From: Paramecium pentaurelia
Lineage: Eukaryota; Ciliophora; Oligohymenophorea; Peniculida; Parameciidae
Assembly (NCBI GenBank): GCA_905183005.1
Contig: CAJJDO010000096.1
Location: forward strand, 355,521 to 419,520
Direction of reading: 5' to 3'
DNA length: 64,000 nt
The notes beneath the pieces are model-generated. The model was not told the origin of the DNA. It worked only from the letters and a program-made list of their open reading frames with translations, and made no database searches. Within the stretch, counting starts at the first letter, position 1; each line of letters begins with the position of its first letter. Shown here piece after piece: positions 37,184 through 48,837 of the stretch. A program made the position numbers and the translations under genes.

Positions 37184-39021
37184 ATGAATAATATTCTAGA
37201 ATTTATAATAAATAATTTATTTATGTCAATTTATAAATTTTTAGCATGGACATCTCCAGGATTATAAAATATATTAATTGAATAACTAGCTCAATTCAAT
37301 ATTTCAGCAAAACGTAGTAGATTACGTAAATCATATTATATATACTAGCTATATATCCAAGTTCAGCTGTCTTTTTTGAAACCTCAATTGACAATCTTAA
37401 TAATATATTATATAAGCCTACATGCATTACATATCTTAATATTAGAATAAATAAACCAATATAGGCAAGGAATGTAAGAGAATTTATGAGGAATATGTAA
37501 AATGTATAAGTTCATCCATATATTCCAATAAATGCACATCTTGAAATTCGACTAAGTATAAAAAGATGCTTGAAGAATCATAGCAATAATTGGAGAGATG
37601 TCATCAAGAATTATCTTTTAAATAATAATAAGACAAGAAAATTGCTCACCGAACGAAAATAATTATTATTGGGAAAAGAAGAACAACCAAAAGATTATAT
37701 AAGTGAAACATATTCACCCTAGATTCCATTGTTAATTAATACATATCTGTATCAGAATTATCTAACTATGTATATACAATTGCATCTAGAAAGTTTGCAT
37801 AAATTTGGATTCAAGAAATATATTGGTAAAGCAACATTATCTGAAAATATTGCAGATGCTCTTCTACATTATTGTGATATGAGAAAAGGAGTTACTGTAT
37901 GGGATCCATTTTGTGGCACAGGTACAATTATCTTAACTATGCTCATTCGAAAATTTAATAAAAGTATTAGAAGAGGTATGTTTTTACCACTTTATCAAAT
38001 GCCTATATTTAAGGATACTTATGTAGAAAATGAATTGAATGAATTAGATATAAACATATTGGCTAATGATATCAATGAACAATAGTTGAGAATATTTTAT
38101 AAAAATTTGGATTGGTTTAATAATTTAAAAAGAATTATACGTCAATAATCACCACAATTAAGAAGTAGATCTTATGAAAATTTAAGTATTGCCTAATTAG
38201 ATTTTATTAACATGCACAAAGAATTCATCAAAGGTAAATTGTAAAAAGATGATTTAATTGTTGTCACCAATCCTCCTTGGGGTAGAACAGTAAATTTGGA
38301 TAAATATAACAAAATGATAAAATTCTTAGAAAATAATTGTAATTAATGCTATTTATTGATTGCAAGTGATTAGTTCTAGTTTTTTGATAAAAGAAAATGG
38401 GAATTATTGGCAGAACCATTAGTTGGAGGATAATGGACTAAAATTATAAAATATGATAGAAATAGACAAGTTCAACTTATCACATCTGAAGTAGTTCCTA
38501 AAGAAAATAATTAAATTATCTCATAATCATCAACAACAGATATAATAGCAAAAGAACTTTCTTATTAAAGAGACATAGAAGAATATGAAAATAAAAAAAT
38601 AGTAGATTTAACCAAAAATTTAGGAGCACTTTCAAAGAAGTTAAATAATTAAGATTATTTAAAACATTTAAAGAAAGAGACTCGAACTATAGCAGAAAAA
38701 CATGCAGTATTTCTTAAAAAATTAAATATTGGAACTAAAACAAAAGTTAGATCAATAATGTTGAGGAGAGCAAATGATATGTACAAAACAAAAATAAGAA
38801 ATTTAAATCTATAAATAATCAAAATTAGAGAATAAATTAAGAAAGAAAAAATTGAATTAAAGAAATAAGAAGTAAAAGATAAAGTAATTTTGGATAAATA
38901 TTCATTGAAATCAGAAGATTTATAGAAAATATAAAAAGTTTTAGATGAAAAAGCAAAGAAAAAGAGTTTAAAATTATTAAAATAAGAGAAAAAGAGATCT
39001 CAAACAATTCCAAGATGGTGA
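37184..39021 (+). CDS. THUMP/RlmL-like RNA methyltransferase
   Basis: 604 residues from ATG 37184 to TGA 39019-39021, with a 23-nt intron at 37326-37348. A second in-frame ATG at 37223 gives the more usual start MSIYKFLAWTSPGLQ. Residues about 15-160 look THUMP-like. The methyltransferase domain has FGFKKYIGKATLSENIADAL, the SAM motif WDPFCGTGTII and the catalytic VTNPPWGR. This is the UPF0020/RlmL group that makes N2-methylguanine in rRNA or tRNA. The last about 180 residues are a long Lys/Glu/Gln-rich coiled coil not usual for the family. Start choice is uncertain by 13 codons. Confidence 0.85.
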
Positions 39022-39042
39022 TATTAATATTTTATGTATATA

Positions 39043-40535
39043 TCAATGGCTTGATGATTAAGGATGACTACGTAATTGTCTAGACTTGACTGGGTGTTTG
39101 GCATGATAGTCTTCAATTCTTTCTTCTATTTCTTCTCTATAAGATCTTATCAATCCTTAAACTGGCCATGCAGCTGCATCTCCAAGAGCACAAATAGTAT
39201 GTCCTTCAATTTAATATGTTAATTCCTTTCAATTTAATATTATTCAAATACTTCTAATTAATCAATTTCTGCAAAATCAGCATTTCCTACTTTCATTCTT
39301 TCCAACAAATCAACTAACCATGAAGTACCTTCTCTACATGGTGTACATTGACCACATGATTCATGTTTATAAAATTTACTCAATCTTAAAATGGCATCAA
39401 TTATATCTGTAGATTTATCTATGACAATAACAGCAGCAGTTCCTAATCCAGATCTAACATCTCTTAAAGCATCAAAATCCATTAAAACAGTTTCACAGAT
39501 CTCTTTAGGTAACATAGGAACAGATGATCCTCCAGGAATAATGCATTTAAGATTGTCCCAACCTCCTCTGACTCCTCCACAATGTCTTTCAATTAATTCT
39601 TTAAGAGGAATAGACATTTCTTCTTCAACAGTGCAAGGATTATTAACATGACCAGAAATACAGAATAATTTAGTGCCTCTATTGTTGGGTCTGCCAAAAG
39701 ATGCAAACCAATTAGCACCTCTTCTAAGAATAGTTGGACAAACTGAAACAGTTTCAACATTAGTAACTGTAGTTGGACAACCCCATAAACCTGCATTGGC
39801 TGGGAAGGGTGGCTTAAGTCTTGGTTTTCCTGGCTTTCCTTCTAAGGATTCTATCAAACCCTAATGATTATTATTAAATGAATACAGTTTCCTCTCCACA
39901 AATATAGGCACCTGCTCCACTGTGAACATAAACATCAAAATCATATCCACTACCGCATGCATTTTTACCTAAAAATCCCTTTTTATAAGCCTCATCCACT
40001 GCTTATTATAAGGCATTGGCCTCTACCCAGAATTCTCCTCTACAATATATGTATGCTGCTCTAGCTCTCATAGCGAATCCAACACATAAGGCTCCTTCTA
40101 CTAATTTATGAGGATCATGTCTCAAGATTTCTCTGTCTTTGCATGTACCTGGCTCAGATTCATCTGCATTTATAACCAAGTAAGAAGGTCTTTATTTGAT
40201 AATTGCATTAATAAAATTACCTTCCATCTGGATTGACTTTTGGCATGAATGAGTATTTCAAACCACTTGGAAATCCTGCTCCACCTCTTCCTCTAAGACC
40301 ACTCTTTTTGATTTCATCTATAATCCAATCTTAACCCATAGTCAATATATCCTTTGTTCGATGCCAATCACCCTATGATTATGAATATTCTTACTCTTTT
40401 CAAGGCACCTTGAATATAAGGATCTCCATCGCGATATACATTAGTAAAGATACGATCTTGATCTTTCAATCCTCCGTGATAGTATCTAGGTTGAGGGACC
40501 AATCTTAGAAATAGCTGAGCTTATCTAATAATCAT
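39043..40535 (-). CDS. NDUFV1: mitochondrial complex I 51-kDa flavoprotein subunit
   Basis: 462 residues from ATG 40535 to TGA 39043-39045, with introns at 40373-40394, 40190-40220 (AAG), 39861-39885 and 39226-39251 (AAG). A basic, Arg-containing leader suits mitochondrial import. FMN-binding GLRGRGGAGFPSGLK, NADH-site YLVINADESEPGTCKD and CGEET, and the N3 4Fe-4S ligands in ESCGQCTPCREGT plus the fourth Cys in EGHTICALGDAAAWP are all present. It accepts electrons from NADH. The length fits the family. Both AAG-ending introns restore conserved sequence exactly, which confirms that splice form. Confidence 0.98.
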
Positions 40536-40556
40536 TTTAATAATAATGTTTAATCA

Positions 40557-41302
40557 TCAAATCAAAACTAATTTCCAATAGTTATTCTTCCCTTCATTAT
40601 CATTTAAGCAAACCTATCTATTATGTGATAATGATGCTTTTTTATTAATGAAAGATAAGTATTTAGTAATTTCATTATGTTTCAATTCAAATATTGCTCC
40701 ATCTTTTAATATGTTATCATCAAATTCAATAGTCCAACATCTACTAGAACCATAGCCACAAAAGACTACGCCCTCTTCATCCAACTCTGTTGCCATAAGA
40801 TATCTTCCTGTCAGAACATGAATCAACTAAATCATTATAAGTCATATTACATCAATTTTATCCCCAGAACGAATTGGTAACTTGTCTGCCTCTAAATGCC
40901 ATTCACAATAACAACACAATTCAGGATTAAGGTTTGTTAAAGATACTTCATACGAATTGCTTCTTGTATTTGTTAATCTGATTATAGATCATCATATTTA
41001 CTTAATTGAATGAGAAGAAAGTAGTTTAGATAAGTACACATTTAGAATTTAAAGTTTGTTATCTATACCAATTGCATTTCCTAAGATTACTGTTTGTCTC
41101 TACATTATTTAGATTGTATTACTTAACTATCTGGGTTCTGATAAAATTAGCTAGCTGTAAAAACCGACCGATCCTATTAAGAGTAAATTACGGAGTCCTC
41201 CTCAGGAATTATTGTGAAAGTTGTTCTTGGGTTGGAACCTCTCGGATTGCTTCTACATGGCCAATTCACTATATTATCACCTTTCTAACATACTGAGCCC
41301 AT
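40557..41302 (-). CDS. MIR-like beta-trefoil protein (candidate)
   Basis: 224 residues from ATG 41302 to TGA 40557-40559, with introns at 41100-41122, 40978-41001 (CAG end) and 40827-40850. Spliced length is exact. Residues about 90-220 are strand-rich, with repeats such as DKIDLIHVLTGRYLMATELD, SSRCWTIEF, AIFELKHNEITKYLSF and NYWKLVLI at the end. This suggests a beta-trefoil (MIR-type) fold, as in IP3 receptor or SDF2 N-terminal regions. No signal peptide or membrane segment is seen. The assignment rests on pattern only. Confidence 0.5.
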
Positions 41303-41514
41303 TAATTTAATTAATCTTATAGTAATAACATAAGCACATATATTAAAGTGTTCAATAAAAATCAAATTTAAAATCTATCCTCTGAATGTACATAAAAATA
41401 TGAATCTAAGTTTATGAGACTACTTTCAATAAAAAAGAAATTTATTTTGAATTCATAATATTAAATGAAACCATATTCATTAAGTGAATAATAATAATTT
41501 TGAATCTTATTCAA
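41303..41514. other. AT-rich intergenic region
   Basis: About 210 bases between two minus-strand genes. Nothing is recognised in it. Confidence 0.5.
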
Positions 41515-42666
41515 TCATTTCTTCTTCATAAAAAAAGATGATGTTATATCATATGCACCTGGTCCAGGTAATTTTGTATTTTCAGAGCAACTCTGAGATC
41601 TTTTCTCTCTTCCAAATACAATACTCACTTAAGGTTTCTTTGATTTTATTTCTATTTCATACTCCCCTGGTCCCTAAAATAAGATAAATATCATACAGGT
41701 ATCTATATCTTATTGTAACTATTTCTTCTAGCCTAACCAAATATTACGCTTTTAGTTTCTCGAAAATCTCCAATTGTATAAGATTATGGTCCTGGACCTG
41801 AATAATCGGTCTTTTATCTATATCTCTAATAGATTGAATATTTGGGAGCGTTGCTTGGTTTATTTGGCTAATAACTTCCTGGTCCTGGAAGAACATTACG
41901 TTTAGTATCTTATCGTTATCCTTTACCTATAGAATAAGAAACACTCTCTTTAATTGCTTAGATTTCATAATCTCCAGGACCTGGAGAATTAGATTTCTAA
42001 AAAATGCCTTCTCTTTTACTTGTTCCAATTTTAAATGATTTTACTCTTTCTTATTTTAATTGTTCATATGCATCAGGACCAGGAGTAATCATTGATAATG
42101 TTTTATCTCTACGAGGAACCATTTTAAATCCTCCATCAGTTTTTAATAAAGAAGGAATTTCATATTATCCAGGGCCTATATGATTACTATAGATTTTTCC
42201 TGATCTTGTTTATTATCCAATTATATATGATTGGACATGTTTTTTGATGTTTATCTAATAATCTCCTGGCCCTGGTGATAATTTCTTTTCATCTTTATAC
42301 CTTTTCTCACTACCTATTTTGAACCCTATTCGAGAGAGCTATGAAATATCAACTTTATATGCTCCTGGACCTGGTTTTTATTATGATTCTTTGTCTATTT
42401 AATATGCTTTCCCATAAATCAAAGTTTTTCTCTATGATGATGGTAATCTAGGATCATATTGACCTGGACCTGGAAGGTTTTTAATAATGGGGATTTCTCT
42501 AGAGTAAGTTCCACTCATAGTCCATTTTGGTGCATTAACATGTGAAACTTCTATTTTAGGTTCATAACTTGTTGGACCTGGAAAATTTTAATAAGTTGTG
42601 CTTGTATGATCTAAAGAAATATAAAGGAGCTTAACTTCTTTTTGAATTTCTTGATGGTATTTACAT
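41515..42666 (-). CDS. STPGR (SHIPPO/ODF3-like) repeat protein, probably ciliary
   Basis: 367 residues from ATG 42666 to TGA 41515-41517, with introns at 42611-42635 (begins GTT) and 41674-41696. About eleven sperm-tail PG-rich repeats occur every 25-35 residues, each with a PGPGxY core: FPGPTSYEP, LPGPGQYDP, KPGPGAYKV, SPGPGDYQI, IGPGQYEIP, TPGPDAYEQ, SPGPGDYEI, LPGPGSYQP, SGPGPQSYT, GPGEYEIEI and LPGPGAYDI. Proteins of this type lie on or in ciliary doublet microtubules and sperm outer dense fibres. A role in the ciliary axoneme or basal body is inferred. The repeats cover nearly the whole protein. Confidence 0.88.
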
Positions 42667-42830
42667 TTGCAAATAATAAATGCTATATAGCTATAAATTG
42701 TCAGATAAATAAATATCTAATTATTTTTATAGAGAGTTGTTAGAAACAAGTTAAATCCATTTATAGAAAGTTAAAGAGTTTAAAAAACTAAATATATTTA
42801 TATTTATTAATAAATTTCGTTTTACGTAGT
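42667..42830. promoter_or_regulatory. divergent intergenic region between two genes
   Basis: A 164-bp AT-rich gap between the start codons of the STPGR gene (minus) and the GTPase-Hsp20 gene (plus). It must contain both promoters. No specific element is recognised. Confidence 0.4.
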
Positions 42831-44459
42831 ATGAGTTCTCCATAAGAGGGTGATATTAATTTAGTAAAGGAATTGATGTAATTAAGGACTAAGATGCTTT
42901 CCGTAGTTGTCTTTAGATCTTGGGAAATCTATTAAAGGAGAATTTGGATCTCTTGGAGACTTTTGCTGAAATGTTTAGGAAAATGTAATCAATAAATGAG
43001 TTTTTTGATCTTTATGAAGCATTACATTATGAATTGAAAATAAGATGTGAAGAAACTTTAACAATCATAAGTTAATTGAATAATCCCTCAATTCTAGGAA
43101 AAAGCTATGAAATACCAAATATTATAACTAATGATCAAAAACCATCAATCCAAGAGTATAATATAATTGATACTCAAATTTATGATTTAGTATTGGATAT
43201 AAATATGAGTTCTTCATGGAAGGTAGTTGTTAATCCAATATTTCAAGTTATTGGTGAATAACAATGAACTTAAGGGAGCTAGAGTTGCAGTACTTGGTTT
43301 ATATGACAAAGGTAAAACGCATATACTAAATCAATTAACAAATTAAAATCTACCCACAGGATCTAAAATATCAACCAAAGGAATTAGTTTTAAATAATGT
43401 ATAGTTGACAAAAATAATTCATTTGTGTTGATTGATACAGCAGGTAGTTATGCACCTGAGAATCTGAGAAATTTAAAAGAGAAATAATAGATTGAAAATG
43501 CTATTCTAGAGATATCATTTGAATTAACAGACTACTTTATTTGTGTTGTCAATGATTTTACAAGCATTGAAGTTAGATATTTAGATTAATTAGCTCGTAA
43601 ATTAAGCACTTCTCTCAAATAATTTAAAGAAATAATTGTAATCCACAATCTTAAAGATATAACTAATCCAAATCTGATACAACATGTTTGGTAAGTATAA
43701 ATTGAAAAAATCTTAGAAGGAAATATATAGAAATCAACTGTCGAAGCAATGAATCCTTTCACAAATCAATTGGAAGAAAAGTCTGTTTTGTGGTTTAATA
43801 CAGAAACAAGTAGACATATATGTATTGTAAATGATAATTCTGATTTGGGTAAGAGTATTAATCCTTGGACTTATAGTCTACTTAAATATTGGTTAAAATT
43901 GGTTGTTGTACCTCATTAAAAGAAAATATTAAAATATGATGATATAGTAGAGGTTTGTGAATTAAAAATGTGTACACTCTTAAAAAAACAAATAAAACTA
44001 ACAATTTAAGATACTCATTTACCAAATGAAAAAAGAATTGTCAAATAATAAGCTACCTCACCTAAATTTACTTAAACTATTTCTACTGCTAAATTGATAT
44101 CTACACCTCTTGATATTGAAAATGAAGAAGGTGAAGAATATGAACCATAAATAGATATTATTTAAGGAACTCAATATATTGTACTAATAGATTTACCTGG
44201 TGTTTCACTAGAAGAAGTAGAAATCTATAGATAGAATGTCTCTACCATAGTTCGAGGACATAAAAAAATCTCGATGTATACTAATAAAGCTACATATATT
44301 AAATAAGAAAGAAAATCTGGTCCATTTGATTTAAGATTTAAGATTCCTGATGAATATGATCCTAAATGGAAATATTATGGTATGAATAATGGAGTACTTG
44401 GTATTGTTTATAATCTTGATTCAGAGGACTCGATTTTACCAAAAAAGAATTAATTTTGA
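42831..44459 (+). CDS. GTPase domain fused to Hsp20/alpha-crystallin-like domain
   Basis: 526 residues from ATG 42831 to TGA 44457-44459, with introns at 42864-42886 and 43223-43247 (both AAG ends). Residues 1-125 are helical. Residues about 130-370 hold a P-loop GTPase: VAVLGLYDKGKTHIL (G1), VLIDTAGSY (G3) and VIHNLKDIT (G4-like). This resembles dynamin-like/RHD3-like GTPases. Residues about 440-515 look like an Hsp20 (ACD) domain: YIVLIDLPGVSLEEVEI, STIVRGHKKI, then GPFDLRFKIP and GVLGIVYN near the end. The introns bring all parts into one frame. A GTP-controlled chaperone or membrane-remodelling role is inferred. Confidence 0.8.
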
Positions 44460-44483
44460 TTTCTACACATATAATTATTTACA

Positions 44484-46292
44484 ATGTATAATTTTCAAGA
44501 TTAATAATTATTATATGGATTAGAATTAGCTAAATTGAGATATTCAAAAGAGGAGGAAAGAGCCAGAAATAAAAAAGCTTAATTATTGTAATACTAACCA
44601 TAAGTATCTTTATACTTCTATAAATTTAAGCATTTCAATCAATATGAACATCCATTATCAATATTTAACAGATCATCATTAGATAGTATTCCCCTTGCTT
44701 AACCTGGAATGGTAATTAAAAATATCAATATAGCCAGTCATTCCTATTCCATTTACTATGATGCCATGGCCAATGGAATCATAAATCTAAATGGGTTTTG
44801 ATTTCTAGAGATCTAAAAATTAATAAGAAATTAGATAACAAAGAATAGAAAATATAATGAATATAGGTTTAAATATTCATTTAATTATTAAGGTAAACCA
44901 AAACAAATATAAAAACCTGGAGATAAAATACTTTATCCTCATGATTCCTTATCAAATTCTCGATTATCTACTATAGGATAATCATAATTAATATAATATC
45001 CCTAATAATACTAATAATACTAATAATAATAATACTAATAATACTAATAATAATAGTAATAATATTAATAACAATAAATGTAAAAATAATCATAATAAAA
45101 ATAAGAGATTGATAAATTACTTATATCTAATTAATATAATAAACATATTCCCTATAAATAATAACAATAGCTTAATGATTAACAAATTAAAGAGGAATTT
45201 AAAAATTCTTTACATAAATCAAAATTATCTAATAATAGTATTATAAAAAGCAGTTCCCATTCTAGCCAATAAAATTTTATTAAAAAAGCTAAAAAGAAAT
45301 TGCCTGTTTCTTCAAAAAGATTTAGAATATTCAAAGCATCAATAATTTTTATTTCATATTACATTAAAACTTTAAATTCAGAAATTGAAAAAAAATTAAA
45401 AATTTGTAGAGAGAAAGATGCATAAATTCCAAATATTTTAGATTATCTTTTAGGAGAATATGAAACAGCCTTAGAATAATAGATGATTGAATTTTTGAAT
45501 AATAAAATAGATTTTAAAGTAGAAATAGGAAGAGATAAAGAAAATTAAGCCAAATTTGAAAAAGTTTTTGCTTTTATTACTAGATTTCTCACACAAGCAT
45601 TAACAATTAAACCTGATACTATTAATTCCATATTTTTTGATTTTTTAAGATCAATATGCATTCCTAATTAATTTCCACCTCTTGAGTATTTTGTTCAATA
45701 TGAAGCAGAGAGAATTAGATTCAACACAATAGGTTAGATTGGTAAAATAAGTGAATCTATACAATTAATGATTATAGAAGGAGTAATTTTACTCAGAATT
45801 CTTGTTAACTAAATGATATTTAAAGCATGGGAATATCATCCATCCTAAGATAATTAAGAGGTTCTATTTTTTATTCATAGAAATGCTCTTATAGTTGGAT
45901 CAATTCTTGTACACTTATATTTAGAACGATATATAAATGAAATCCCTTTAAAATTTGATTGGGGAAAGGTGTAATGGAATAGAATCAAAATTATTCCTTA
46001 GATTTATGATGATGATGAGCCAGACAATAAGAAAACGGTTATTAAGAATCTTCTACCTCAATAAATAATAGCACCTTATTTAAAGTATTTGGCTGCTCAA
46101 ACAAAGAAGAATAATGAAATTTAAGATTTATTAAATTAGATTATGTAAGGTTATTTGAAAGAGCTGAATAAATAGACAGAAATAGTATTAAAAGAAAAAG
46201 AAGAAAAGCCTAGAATGATAAGTTTAATAATGAATACAATATATAGGGAAATATATGTATCAAAGAGACCAAGAAGATATGATTCTAATTGA
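44484..46292 (+). CDS. polyglutamine-containing hypothetical protein
   Basis: 586 residues from ATG 44484 to TGA 46290-46292, with introns at 44712-44733 and 44867-44892 (GTT...AAG). The N-terminal 150 residues are charged, then Pro/Met-rich. A Gln/Tyr tract at about residues 160-190 is encoded by TAA/TAG and TAC. The C-terminal about 350 residues are globular and helical (ESIQLMIIEGVILLRILVNQ, LIVGSILVHLYLERY) with no known motif. The 24-bp gap after the previous gene is short. The polyQ reading is a direct consequence of the ciliate code. Confidence 0.65.
44997..45076 (+). repeat. TAA/TAATAC microsatellite encoding a Gln/Tyr tract
   Basis: An 80-bp run of TAATAATAC-type units, read in frame as Gln-Gln-Tyr and Gln repeats in the gene at 44484-46292. 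Such tracts tend to vary in length between strains. Confidence 0.85.
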
Positions 46293-46432
46293 TTCAAATT
46301 TATCTCAAATAAAAATTTAAAATATGAATTTTTCATAAAGTTTTAAATTTCTAATTATTCATATAGATTAATAATTATAAACTAATTCATTTCCAATTAT
46401 ATAATAATATAAATACAACACAAAAAACATTT

Positions 46433-47971
46433 TCATATATTACATTAAATCAATTCAAGTTCTTTTTTTTCACAATTAAACATAGCAATTATTGATGGAC
46501 CTTAAGATAATCCTATTCCTAAGTATTCACCTTCATAAATTTTGATTTATTCAATTTTATTATTGTTTATAATTTTCCAGATAATTGTTCTATGTTCACA
46601 TTTTGTAATGATCAATGATTGATTATAATTATATACTATTTTCTTGATATATCCAAATTTTGGATTATTTTCAAAACATAATTGATATTTATTTTAATTA
46701 TTCTACCATATTGATATATTACCATCATAAGTACCAACAATAAGTGAATTATTTTGTATAAAATGAACACAATAAATAAAACTTGAACAAGGTACATCTA
46801 TTTAATCTATCTTATTAAATATATCATAATCATTTCTCCAAATATATACTTTACTATCTTCACTTCCTGATGCTAATAATGTGTTATCCTCTGAAAAACT
46901 GATACTATTAACAGCTGCAATATGATCAGATATAGTTTGAGCATCCTACCAATTTTGATTTATATTTTTCCAAACAAATATTTTAGAATCATGTCCACAT
47001 GATATTATTAAATTATCTTAATTATTAATTGCTAATCCAAATACTGTTGAAGTGTGTTTATTCAGTTATTTAATGCAATCCCAATTTTAATTTTTAATTT
47101 CATACCTCCACAATCTAAGTGTAAAGTCTAAACTACCTGAAACAAAAAAATGATCTTTTTTACTATAAGAGATGGCTGTAACTCTCTTAGAATGACCATA
47201 TAAAATAGTTTCACTTTACAATTTATTATCGCCACATAAACTTAAAACCATTAAATTTTTATTTTAGATCTAATTATAATTTCCTCCTCCTATTACTATT
47301 TTTGAATTGTCAAAACTAAAAGCTATTGCATATACAATAATATTGGTTTAAAATTAAGATAATTGTTCAAATTCTTACTTTTAATCAGTACTATTTTTGT
47401 TTATTTGTTATAATAATTATTATTATTAATTCTCCTTGTTTGTTGTTAATTGAGGATTTCTCTTAACATTTATTGGATTTGAATGTAAAATTTAATTAAT
47501 TTATTGAAGTTTAATATTTAATTAATGAAAATTATCTAATTAATCTGATGCAAAACTTGGTACATTCATAAGATTAGAATTCAAAGTTATTTCGGCAATT
47601 TAACACAAATCTTCTTAATTATAATAATTAGATTTTGACAATTTCTAAATCTCTTCATATTAAGAATTTATTTTTAACCATTTATCATGCTAATCTTAAA
47701 TTTTTTGATGCATTTATTAATACGATTGTAATACCAAATTTGATTACTACACAATATTGTTCATTACACCCATAATTTATTGATTCTATATTATTTTTGA
47801 TTGCATTGAAGACAATTATCGGAACTTCATTAATATTTCTTCTATGCTGATTGATTCCTTTTTTATACATTAAATACATTCAGTTTTCATGTATTTTTGA
47901 GTGTTCTTCTCTAAATTGATATATAGTTTATCAAGATTATGTAGTTAGCACTTTTCAATTTGATAAGACAT
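46433..47971 (-). CDS. WD40-repeat protein with N-terminal Cys/His motif
   Basis: A single exon of 512 residues from ATG 47971 to TGA 46433-46435. Residues 1-45 hold IEKCQLHNLDKLYI and TECIQCIKKES, a degenerate zinc-binding motif common at the start of Paramecium WD40 proteins. A coiled coil follows (about 45-195). Residues about 215-510 contain WD40 repeats (HFFVSGSLDFTLRLW, LLASGSEDSKVYIW, LIVGTYDGNISIW). Members of this large ciliate family are predicted scaffold proteins of unknown partners. A shorter relative lies at 53967-55076. Confidence 0.8.
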
Positions 47972-48107
47972 TCCAAATCAATGATTTAAAGGATATATTC
48001 AATTAATTAATTAGACTTCTAAATTTTTACAACATATCAATATATATTCATTAGATTATTCATAAATAAGTTTATTGTTATGTATATATATATAGAAGAT
48101 ATAATAA

Positions 48108-48811
48108 TCATTATGATGCTTTAGACTACAACTCTAAGATCTTTTCCAATTAAGATTGAATTTTCTATTTTTCTTTTACTTACATAATTTATTTTCCAGA
48201 TTTATTAATGTTAGATGTTTATTCAGAATTCTCATAAGTTGGTTTGTTTCCAAAATTTTGTAAATCTGAAATAGTGAAATCTGTATATTGCTTATTTTTA
48301 ACTTTATTCTCTGTTTTCTTGAATTCCATATTAATTATATCAAATATTTATTCTGTTTCTTCCTATTCATAATCCCACCATCCATCTAACCAACCTTTTG
48401 ATTCTAACTCAGGATAAACATATCCATATTTTCTTTTCATTTCTACCATTCTTCTAGGAATGGCAACATTATGAATATACCAAAGTAAGACTAAAGCAAA
48501 TCCCATAGGATAAATGAAAGCAAAAGTGAATTTTTTAGGAGTCATTCTTGGAGACCAGAGAATGGAATTTTTATATTTTTCCATTTGATCAATTTAATCT
48601 GCAATTGCTAATTCATATGGTATTTTGTATGGATTGGTCATTGAATTTCCTCCTTTAATTTTAAGTTTTGGATTTTTATTCATCACATGTAATACTATGG
48701 CTTTTCTAGTCTATATTAATATTACACAATTACTTCAACAGGTAGATTAGCTTAATAATCATATATAGTAGGAGTCTTAATGAGTACCTTTTTAGGATTT
48801 AATTTAAACAT
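48108..48811 (-). CDS. single-pass membrane protein, possibly mitochondrial
   Basis: 226 residues from ATG 48811 to TGA 48108-48110, with a 23-nt intron at 48711-48733. The N-terminus is basic. A hydrophobic helix at about 90-110 (FAFIYPMGFALVLLWYIH) is followed by RRMVEMKRKYGYVYPELESK and the Trp-rich GWLDGWWDYE. The last 70 residues are hydrophilic. A basic leader and one helix resemble accessory subunits of ciliate respiratory complexes, but this is an inference without a family match. The start codon lies 26 bp from that of the divergent DDX42 gene. Confidence 0.6.
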
Positions 48812-48837
48812 AATTATTAATTAAATATAATCAGAGG

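Noticed and set aside
39391..39864. Plus-strand frames within complex I subunit gene
   Set aside because: Antisense of NDUFV1, whose motifs are unmistakable on the minus strand.
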